Positions 10,401 to 12,759 of a stretch of 12,759 bases of DNA are shown here, one piece after another. How positions within the stretch are numbered: position 1 is the first letter of the stretch; the number at the start of each line of letters is the position of its first letter. The position numbers and the translations under genes are program-made. The stretch comes from an uncultured Saprospiraceae bacterium (GTDB lineage Bacteria > Bacteroidota > Bacteroidia > Chitinophagales > Saprospiraceae). The notes beneath the pieces were generated by a model. The model did not search any database. It saw only the letters and a program-made list of their open reading frames with translations, and was not told where the DNA came from. The DNA is taken from contig CALGLS010000104.1 in NCBI GenBank assembly GCA_937959375.1, positions 1-12,759 on the forward strand, given 5' to 3'.

Positions 10401-12759
10401 GATTAGGTTGTCCCAAAACTCTTTTGTGTTTTTTGCTCCGGGGAGGTGGGTGGACATTCCTATTATTGCTATAGAATTAGAATGTGAATTAGAATTAGAA
10501 TTAGAATGGTTCGTTATATTTGGTTTTTCTTCTTCTATTTTACTATTTTTTGGGGTATCCAATTCTTTTGCTGTTGGGTCGTATCGCAGTTCTTTTGCAA
10601 GATTCCATGTATGGGAATTTAGGAAGTTGTCTTCCTTTACGCCTTGCCAGGCTTCTGCTAGTTTGGGATCTATTTTTCCGTGCTCTAGGAGACGGACGTC
10701 GCCCATTGGTTTGGAATTTTGGTAGATTCCGTCGGTCATTTTATTTTCGATATCGCGGTATGGATTGATTAGTGCGGGGTCGTATTTTAGACCGATATTG
10801 GCGCACATATCTTTCATAGTCGTTTCTGGATCGCGAACTAAGTCTTCGTATCGAATTCGGACTTTCCTATTTTGTGGAATGTCTTTTAGGAAATTATTTA
10901 TGTTGTGATGACTTTGTGTCCAAATGAGTTCGCCGGTGGCGCGTGAGCTGTAGTCGTGCGGATGTAGATACATTACCTGATCCATATGCATGCGCTCAAA
11001 GGAGCTGACCATGGCGTAAGGATGACGAACTAGTTGGATGAAAATTGCGTTTTCGAAATCCTGTTCTGCTTTGCGCAAAGCTGCTGGATCAAGTGCGTAT
11101 GAAGGCGACTTGTCGATTAATAATTGTTCACCGATTTGTTCTTGGAGTAGGCGATAAAATTGTTTGGTCGTATAGCCTTTTCGTTCGTATGATTGGATGT
11201 AATCTTTTGCTTCATCAGCAGAATAATTTTTCAACTCCATGACGACACGAACGAGTCCTTCTTTCCATAAAGAAAAACGACCTTGATAAGCTTCACTCCT
11301 TTCTGCTAAAGTATTGAAACCTAGTAATTGCAATTCGTTGGCAGCAAATAATTTTGGATGACCAGCTAGCATAACACGTAAAAGAGTTGTTCCTGATCTT
11401 GGTGGTGCTAGAATAAATATTACTGGTGGATTTTTTTCTTGGTTAACTTCCGGTTTTGCTTCAAGCGCAGGAACGAGCTTACTGAAGTTTTCAAAATCTG
11501 AATGTTCTAGTTTGACTTCAGCTTTTGTTTCAACGTTATTTTTAGTTACATTTTCTGTTGGCTTTTCGCCAAAATATTTTTTCACGGCAGTGGAATAATC
11601 CTTTTCCAACATGGTTGCGTAAGATGCGATCGTTGAATGATCGAAGATGGTGACGATGAAAATGGTCTCGCCAAGCATGTCTTGTAGTTTACTGATAAAA
11701 CCAGCTGCTTGTAGCGAATTCCCCCCGAGTTCAAAGAACTTATCGTGAATGCCTACTTTGTTTAAGTCTAGTGTTTCGCACCAAAGTTTTGCGAGTAAGG
11801 TTTCGAGTTTACTTTTTGGAGCGACATATGATTGTTCTAGTTCAGGACGTTCGTTACTGATTTCAGGTAAGGCACCACGATCTATTTTCCCTGCGGTGGT
11901 CAATGGCATTTTATCCATTATTTTGAACGCTGCTGGGATCATGTATTCGGGCAGTTCTTTTGCCAAAAAACTTCTTAGTTCACTAACATTGATTTGCTGA
12001 TTTTTTTTCAAAGAGCAATAAGCTACTAATTTTTGATCGACAGAATCATCTCCTTTTAATAAAACTGCAGATTCTAAAATTGCAGGGTGTGTCGTTAGTG
12101 TCGATTCTATTTCGCCTAACTCGATTCGATAACCGCGAAGTTTGATTTGAAAATCTGCGCGACCAACAAAGTCAATATTTCCATCTTCTAATTGAATTCC
12201 TAAGTCACCGGTGCGGTACATTTTTGCTGATCGATCACTAGAAAAAGGATTGGAGATAAAACGTTCCTTTGTTAATTCAGGACGATTGAGATAAGCCCTT
12301 GCTAATCCTTTACCCGCGATATATATTTCACCGATTTCGTGTGAACCTGTTTTTTCCAAACGGTCATTTAATACATAAACTTCCACGTTATTAATGGCTT
12401 TACCGATCGGTACTTTTTGACCATTGAGTGAGGGGTCCGTTTTATAAATAGTGGCTCCTACTGTTGCTTCAGTTGGACCATATTGATTATAGAAAAAAGC
12501 TTGTGGTAAACACTTGTGATGCTGACGAACTAGGGCAGCAGGACAAGCTTCGCCGGCCACACTTACAGATTCGAGGCTTTTTAATTTTTGAGCATCAATT
12601 TGATCTAGTAAGATTGCGTAAAGTGAAGCGAAAGTTAATAAATGTGTAATCTGATGTTTGGCAATAAAATCTGCTAGTTTGCTGATATCTTTTTCCAATC
12701 CTTCTTCCGCCATTACCAGTGCTCCTCCAGAAAGTAAGGTCCAGAAAATTAATAACACT
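1473..12759 (-). CDS. Hybrid NRPS-PKS megasynthase, 5'-truncated: A-PCP-ST-KS-AT-ACP-AMT-C-A-PCP-TE
   Basis: This is the C-terminal 3761 codons of a modular assembly-line enzyme; residue 1 here is the GTG at 12756-12758, which is an internal valine, because the protein opens inside an adenylation domain (between core motifs A4 and A5). The stop is TAG at 1473-1475. Domains in order: A (1-300, partial), PCP (313-385), sulfotransferase (445-730), KS (762-1188), AT (1286-1600), ACP (1666-1745), Q/P-rich linker (1746-1885), PLP aminotransferase (1890-2335), C (2370-2805), A (2825-3325), PCP (3336-3410), thioesterase (3470-3740). No KR, DH, ER, methyltransferase or epimerase is seen. KS-AT-ACP-AMT-C-A is the order known from beta-amino-acid-forming synthases such as MycA (mycosubtilin) and McyE (microcystin; there with an extra methyltransferase). 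The terminal TE marks this as the last enzyme of the line. A PPTase gene follows on the same strand. The last ~18 residues (from about 3744) look like non-domain tail sequence. The product is unknown. Confidence 0.96.
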   Translation of the reverse strand, partial: VLLIFWTLLSGGALVMAEEGLEKDISKLADFIAKHQITHLLTFASLYAILLDQIDAQKLKSLESVSVAGEACPAALVRQHHKCLPQAFFYNQYGPTEATVGATIYKTDPSLNGQKVPIGKAINNVEVYVLNDRLEKTGSHEIGEIYIAGKGLARAYLNRPELTKERFISNPFSSDRSAKMYRTGDLGIQLEDGNIDFVGRADFQIKLRGYRIELGEIESTLTTHPAILESAVLLKGDDSVDQKLVAYCSLKKNQQINVSELRSFLAKELPEYMIPAAFKIMDKMPLTTAGKIDRGALPEISNERPELEQSYVAPKSKLETLLAKLWCETLDLNKVGIHDKFFELGGNSLQAAGFISKLQDMLGETIFIVTIFDHSTIASYATMLEKDYSTAVKKYFGEKPTENVTKNNVETKAEVKLEHSDFENFSKLVPALEAKPEVNQEKNPPVIFILAPPRSGTTLLRVMLAGHPKLFAANELQLLGFNTLAERSEAYQGRFSLWKEGLVRVVMELKNYSADEAKDYIQSYERKGYTTKQFYRLLQEQIGEQLLIDKSPSYALDPAALRKAEQDFENAIFIQLVRHPYAMVSSFERMHMDQVMYLHPHDYSSRATGELIWTQSHHNINNFLKDIPQNRKVRIRYEDLVRDPETTMKDMCANIGLKYDPALINPYRDIENKMTDGIYQNSKPMGDVRLLEHGKIDPKLAEAWQGVKEDNFLNSHTWNLAKELRYDPTAKELDTPKNSKIEEEKPNITNHSNSNSNSHSNSIAIIGMSTHLPGAKNTKEFWDNLINETDVSTTFTAEDLIREGLDPQLLNDPDYVNRGMYLEGADTFAAEFFGYLPKEAELMDPQHRLFLEEAYAALEDSGYDHSRTDKKIGVFGGVARNTYLVNNVITHPNYFKSVDDFQLGITLEKDFPSTRVAYKLNLKGPAVNIQTACSSSGVALHLACQNLRAGDSDMIIVGGGRIQPPVASGHLHKEGHALSPDGYIRAFDADANGMVRGHGMAFIVIKKLDQAIADGDTIHAVIKGSAIGNDGDDKVGFTAPSVNGQSRTILDAYENAGVDPTTISYVEAHGTGTNIGDPIEMAGLTKAFRAHTDKKSFCAIGSVKTNIGHLDAGACIAGIIKTVLALKHEQLPASLNFTKPNPQLQIEQTPFYVNDKLAPWKRTETPRRAGVSSFGLGGTNVHVVLEEAPIIGEETAETKTQLLVLSAKTETALDTATKNLGTFLKENPNTNLDHLAATLQNGRRQYTHRRTLVAEQINKGLVTALVNIDKSQVQTKIAKTKQENIVFMFPGGGAQHTNMGLGLYTSEPVFKEAVDQCLAILERDHDLALKEILYPDHKNSEPITDASHGISLLFTIEYATAQLWMSWGLVPTEMIGHSLGEYVAACLAGVLSLEDALALVAKRGKLFLELEEGGMLSIPMSEADAKKYMDDELDFAAINKPDYCVVSGSTAAIDRIKAKLNKEEIHAPRLQIKVAAHSYMVEPILEEFRAFLKQVTFHPPQIPLISNLNGDFAKADEIQTPEYWLNHLRRTVRFADGIETLLNLENRLFLEVGPGQTLSTFTKQHPARKNNQVILASLRHPKETTPDRSFLLKSLGQLWLSAVPIKWENVIANHRRITLPTYPFERKRYWIDAKPLVTQPPASTNYIVMNEENLHNGAGESVDPISRKAYLIGELKNIFHQLSGLPIDDLVDHATFLELGFDSLFLTQSIAKIKKAFNVKLNFRQLFDEAPTLDKLGHFIDQQLPADAYANELAELNAAQQPAPPPANIATSAPQIIQPQAPVQNVNFQASNNLEALIQQQLQIMQQQLNLMNGHTATGISGNGVTATPQPARVLPTTNKVSHTPTTNVPESKPAKKSSAATEKVVIKKGEAFGPWKPIEKKSRENLTEREIKYLDDLIERYVGQTKSSQLWVQSQRKHLADPRSIVGFNKMWKDMVYQILVDRSKGSKVWDTDGNEYIDFRSSFGINLFGHSPDFIQEAIKEQVDKGFELGVLTPLAKKVADLICELTGCERASFVNTGSEALSAAIRAARTVTYKDKIIVFEGDYHGIADELLVRSVIRNGKNHSMPTAPGIPQSLVEQVIVLNYDDPDVIKKIEEHADDLAAVLIEPIQPNLPTRQPFELFKAIRKVTEENDIALIFDEMITGFRVGVRGAQGWYGIDADIVAYGKILSGGLPMAAVAGKSRFLDVFDGGQWQYGDDSIPEAGVTFFGGTFCKHPVSLASAYAALLEIKRRGQPMFDELNEKTARFAERLKTLVETTKVPLQILSTASVIAIKITDKNPLSALFFYYMRLKGIHIKEKAALLSVAHTEEDLDFTYRMFEESIKEMQTAGFFQLTVADALVHNKIVAPPTANGLAAVDTNHKVDQTIINVPLTEGQKEVWVEQRLSDGAAAAYNLASDITLTGKLDVDKLRNALQLLVNRHEALRTVYDSETTTQNIYPSIEFDLPLIDLSVLDEAERQKQFGVLRNEEVEKPMDIFTGPLFRAKIVRFSVEEHHLFLTAHHGIADGYSCGVLVNDLSKIYTLLTAGKKVELKAPKQISEYAIEREADLASEERKETEAYWINEFADDIPILEFPTDRSRPATKTYGADSEKMIIDAQLFDQLKTVANKEGVTTFVMMYAAFQSFIQRLSNQEDFVLGIVAAGQSIAGNQDLVTHGVSLLPIRMRTNPEETFAKHLKLARNKIFDAFEYQNYSLGSLAKKLDLPRDLSRQPLISILFNMDSEMGDLKFGALKVEMNPIPRNYETFDIFINVKPTQSGVEFDWTYNKDLFDKATIVRRLDEFKVFLNSIVKDPSAKICHLDILPKSEKDILLDVWTATEAPYPDDLCIHELFQQQVVKTPNHIAVESKDVKLTYDELNKRSNQLARVLIEKKVKRGDFVGIYMERSTELLVGLLAILKAGGIYVPLDPGNPKDRIQVILEDAQAELLLTRTNMMDRIPDGAKNLLFLEKHDLKKYDDSNVDIGLTSKDMAYIIYTSGSTGRPKGIVIPHNAVIDHNLAIGEAMGFEPDDIVLSVASVSFDPSVQDFFLPLFVGAQVVIASQQEVVDGFSLKERIDKSRITYMQATPSTWRMLLMAGWTGKNNLKINSIGEALTKELANQLLLRGKGLWNLYGPSETTIYTTCRKLEGDRLSTKMDTVYEPVGYPIKNAQVYILDKWQQPVPIGVAGEIYVGGVGVAPNGYFKRPELNKEKFVTNPFNPSEMLYRTGDLARYLHDGDIDFIGRVDHQVKVRGFRIELGEIETLIAQYEGVGEVVVIVREDQTDNKRIVAYVVMKENQQLDYAKIKTYLKEKLPEYMLPSAFVEMEAFPLTGTLKIDRKKLPVPDYSRDELETGFVAAATAEEKILNEIWTRLLGVAEIGVNDNFFELGGHSLIAVNLMAEIEKKAGVKLPLSTLLENATIAELAEEILAERPVLTQKEMDQADSELNELLGANGNLSDHQKIDGGKQVRQQIRVNESPANRHRAKRKKSCLVPIRKTGTKDPIYLVHGAGLHILMFQTLAAHMDKDQPIYALQARGLNGEASPLDRIEDMAAHYISEILEQNPDGPYLLAGYSFGGLIAFEMAKQLKAMGKEIGMLGVFDTVVRGHLAAGDGKKSYYDQMKELSKKVGWNLSTIAKNPIPNLKYKSHVLKRRYKRWLWGRTHDEKKEVENSEADYLSLVDRMNHIAFNNYKINPYDGPIHLFRAKEKRFYLEDFEFLGWKPFAKGGIIIAEVPGDHLNLFDQENGPQFAKVLQRCLDELAKNRNENLPNGRQGKNGKLPTM
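1539..2351 (-). other. C-terminal type I thioesterase domain (TE)
   Basis: Residues 3470-3740, an alpha/beta-hydrolase fold. Seen: PIYLVHGAG (3482-3490, oxyanion region), nucleophile S3553 in AGYSFGG (3550-3556), D3580 in GVFDTV (3577-3582) and H3716 in VPGDHLNLF (3712-3720). The triad is complete, so the product is released here by hydrolysis or cyclisation; sequence does not tell which. The domain ends near 3740, and the remaining tail is low in family resemblance. Confidence 0.93.
2529..2753 (-). other. Peptidyl carrier domain 2 (PCP2)
   Basis: Residues 3336-3410, attachment serine S3371 in FFELGGHSLIAVNL (3364-3377). It holds the last amino acid and then the full-length chain for release. 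A long polar linker (3411-3469) rich in N, Q, R and K, including RHRAKRKK (3461-3468), connects it to the thioesterase. Confidence 0.95.
2784..4286 (-). other. Adenylation domain 2 (A2), complete
   Basis: Residues 2825-3325, all ten core motifs: A1 LTYDELNKRSNQLA (2853-2866), A2 LKAGGIYVPLDP (2898-2909), A3 YTSGSTGRPKG (2975-2985), A4 FDPSVQDFF (3020-3028), A5 NLYGPSET (3110-3117), A6 from GEIYVGGVGVAPNGYF (3167-3182), A7 YRTGDLARY (3204-3212), A8 GRVDHQVKVRGFRIELGEIE (3222-3241), A9 LPEYMLP (3292-3298), A10 TLKIDRKKL with K3314. By hand alignment to GrsA-Phe the ten-residue code reads D-P-Q-Q-N-I-L-I-Y-K (residues 3021, 3022, 3025, 3064, 3087, 3089, 3111, 3119, 3120, 3314). D3021 is the usual anchor for an alpha-amino group. 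I do not recognise a matching substrate. Confidence 0.95.
4344..5651 (-). other. Condensation domain (C)
   Basis: Residues 2370-2805. Joins the beta-amino acyl chain on the ACP to the amino acid on PCP2. Seen: C1 PLTEGQKEVWVEQR (2373-2386), C2 NRHEALRT (2421-2428), the catalytic HHGIADGYS (2503-2511; HHxxxDG intact with H2504 and D2508), and RQPLISILFN (2711-2720). No epimerase precedes it. I cannot assign an LCL or DCL subtype with confidence. Confidence 0.94.
5754..7091 (-). other. PLP-dependent aminotransferase domain (AMT, class III / GSA-like)
   Basis: Residues 1890-2335. Converts the beta-ketone of the ACP-bound chain to a beta-amine using an amino acid as amine donor. Seen: SFGINLFGHSPDFI (1964-1977), the phosphate-binding NTGSEALSAAIRAAR (2018-2032), D2141 in ALIFDEMITGFRVG (2137-2150), which pairs with the PLP ring nitrogen, and the Schiff-base lysine K2169 in AYGKILSGGLPMAAVAG (2166-2182). 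The domain lies directly after an ACP and before a C domain, the arrangement of MycA/ItuA and McyE. Confidence 0.94.
7104..7523 (-). other. Q/P/T-rich linker with a short coiled-coil-like segment before the AMT
   Basis: Residues 1746-1885. An alanine/proline/glutamine-rich stretch (1755-1790) is followed by NNLEALIQQQLQIMQQQLNL (1792-1811), which has heptad-like spacing of L/I/M, then a Thr/Pro/Lys-rich stretch. Similar glutamine-rich segments precede AMT domains in iturin- and microcystin-type synthases, where they presumably separate or dimerise domains; that role here is inference. Confidence 0.65.
7524..7763 (-). other. Acyl carrier domain (ACP)
   Basis: Residues 1666-1745, with the attachment serine S1703 in FLELGFDSLFLTQ (1697-1709). 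The LGFDSL form is of PKS type, unlike the LGGNSL and LGGHSL of the two PCPs. No reductive domain lies between AT and ACP, so the chain carried here should keep its beta-ketone until the aminotransferase acts. Confidence 0.95.
7959..8903 (-). other. Acyltransferase domain (AT), probably malonyl-specific
   Basis: Residues 1286-1600. Loads the extender unit on the ACP. Seen: FPGGGAQHTNMG (1289-1300), nucleophile S1378 in GHSLGEY (1376-1382), R1403 in AKRGKL (carboxylate-binding arginine), catalytic H1477, and the exit segment LPTYPFERKRYW (1619-1630). GHSLG and the arginine favour malonyl-CoA, but the specificity loop reads VAAHS (1474-1478) instead of the usual malonyl HAFHS or methylmalonyl YASHS. 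Confidence 0.94.
9195..10475 (-). other. Ketosynthase domain (KS)
   Basis: Residues 762-1188. Catalyses decarboxylative Claisen condensation, extending the PCP1-derived acyl chain with the extender on the ACP. The catalytic triad is intact: C933 in TACSSS (931-936), H1069 in EAHGTGT (1067-1073) and H1109 in KTNIGHLDAG (1104-1113). Other family marks are DPQHRLFLE (844-852) and the closing GGTNVHVVLEEAP (1177-1189). The start IAIIGMSTHLPGA is standard. The sequence DDKVGFTAPSVNGQ (1032-1045) is of the kind seen in KS domains of NRPS-PKS hybrids. Confidence 0.96.
10474..10509 (-). repeat. Hexanucleotide tandem repeat in the ST-KS linker
   Basis: Six GAATTA-like units on the plus strand: GAATTA at 10474, 10486, 10492 and 10498, variants GAATGT at 10480 and GAATGG at 10504. 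In the protein this gives an HSNSNSNSHSNS stretch (751-762) immediately before the KS start IAIIGMS. The 6-bp period preserves the frame whatever the copy number, so it would act as a flexible spacer of variable length. Confidence 0.9.
10569..11426 (-). other. Internal PAPS-dependent sulfotransferase domain (ST), curacin/olefin-synthase type
   Basis: Residues about 445-730. Transfers sulfonate from PAPS, most likely to a hydroxyl of a carrier-bound intermediate. Seen: the 5'-phosphosulfate loop APPRSGTTLLR (451-461), the NELQLLGF segment (474-481) close to the PELHLL motif of assembly-line STs, LLIDKSPSYA (546-555) matching the family's VDKTPTYA, the 3'-phosphate site LVRHPYAMVSSF (576-587; R578 and S586 in the R+8 spacing), RIRYEDLVRDP (634-644), and a late block MGDVRLLEHGKIDPKLAEAW (685-704). 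These blocks match the ST domains embedded in PKSs such as CurM and cyanobacterial olefin synthases better than free-standing steroid-type STs. Substrate and timing cannot be read from sequence. Confidence 0.9.
11604..11822 (-). other. Peptidyl carrier domain 1 (PCP1)
   Basis: Residues 313-385. The phosphopantetheine attachment motif FFELGGNSLQ (341-350) has its serine at S348. It carries the A1 substrate, or the peptide built by upstream modules if a C domain precedes A1. It is followed by a charged, lysine/glutamate-rich linker (390-443) leading to the sulfotransferase rather than directly to a C or KS domain. Confidence 0.93.
11859..12758 (-). other. Adenylation domain 1 (A1), C-terminal part
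   Basis: Activates a carboxylic acid, presumably an amino acid, as the acyl-AMP and loads it on the next PCP. Seen: A5 NQYGPTEAT (91-99), A6 from GEIYIAGKGLARAY (143-156), A7 YRTGDL (181-186), A8 GRADFQIKLRGYRIELGEIE (199-218), A9 LPEYMIP (269-275), A10 GKIDR with catalytic lysine K291. A1 to A4 lie upstream of the window, so three specificity positions are missing. By alignment to GrsA-Phe I read the remaining pocket residues as L41, S66, A68, Q92, V100, G101, K291 (positions 278, 299, 301, 322, 330, 331, 517). I do not recognise a substrate. Confidence 0.93.

Noticed and set aside
10569..11426. Terminal-alkene formation as in curacin biosynthesis
   Set aside because: That chemistry needs the ST to act on the last beta-hydroxyl just before TE release. 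Here KS, AT, ACP, AMT, C, A and PCP intervene and no KR is present to make a beta-hydroxyl.
2268..12649. Plus-strand open frames of about 60-136 codons scattered opposite the NRPS-PKS gene
   Set aside because: They lie antisense to conserved, motif-complete domains, show no family resemblance and have compositions expected from the reverse complement of coding DNA.
12756..12758. GTG as the start codon of the megasynthase
   Set aside because: The downstream sequence is the interior of an adenylation domain between motifs A4 and A5; a start here would leave half a domain. The codon is read as internal valine.
1..12759. CRISPR array, tRNA, rRNA or insertion sequence
   Set aside because: I saw no spaced direct repeats, no tRNA-like cloverleaf sequence, no rRNA and no transposase-like protein on either strand.

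Overview
The window is AT-rich DNA from what looks like a member of the Bacteroidota, probably Saprospiraceae-like. Three things point there: leaders without a Shine-Dalgarno sequence but with A-rich start regions, a TTTG-N21-TATCTTTG promoter of the Bacteroidota -33/-7 type, and a left-edge secreted protein whose mature start (WDRDFGG...EQTD) resembles the 'W-D-x-x-F/Y-G-G ... Q-T-x-D-G-G' repeats common in exported proteins of this phylum. The family-level guess is weak; the phylum is fairly secure.

All genes lie on the minus strand. From right to left: (1) the C-terminal 3761 codons of a giant hybrid NRPS-PKS (1473..12759, 5' end outside the window); (2) a 166-bp gap with a 7-bp tandem repeat and a near-perfect palindrome; (3) an Sfp-type 4'-phosphopantetheinyl transferase (548..1306); (4) a 372-bp AT-rich intergenic region with a candidate terminator overlapping a candidate promoter; (5) the first 58 codons of a secreted protein (1..175).

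The visible domain order of the megasynthase is A(partial)-PCP-ST-KS-AT-ACP-AMT-C-A-PCP-TE. All catalytic motifs I could check are intact. The first A-PCP loads an amino acid (or receives a peptide from upstream). A sulfotransferase (ST) of the curacin/olefin-synthase type is inserted between this PCP and the ketosynthase. KS-AT-ACP then extends by one malonate-type unit with no KR, DH or ER, so the beta-ketone is left for the PLP-dependent aminotransferase (AMT). A condensation domain joins the resulting beta-amino acid to one last amino acid, and a type I thioesterase releases the product. If the first A domain supplies an alpha-amino acid, this logic predicts a beta,gamma-diamino acid (an 'aminostatine'-like unit), possibly O-sulfated or a sulfate-elimination product. 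The neighbouring PPTase would convert the three visible carrier domains to their holo forms.

The most interesting point is the internal ST domain: in the best-known PKS examples ST sits at the chain terminus next to a TE, whereas here it lies between an NRPS carrier and a KS. I cannot tell from sequence alone whether this exact layout has been described.
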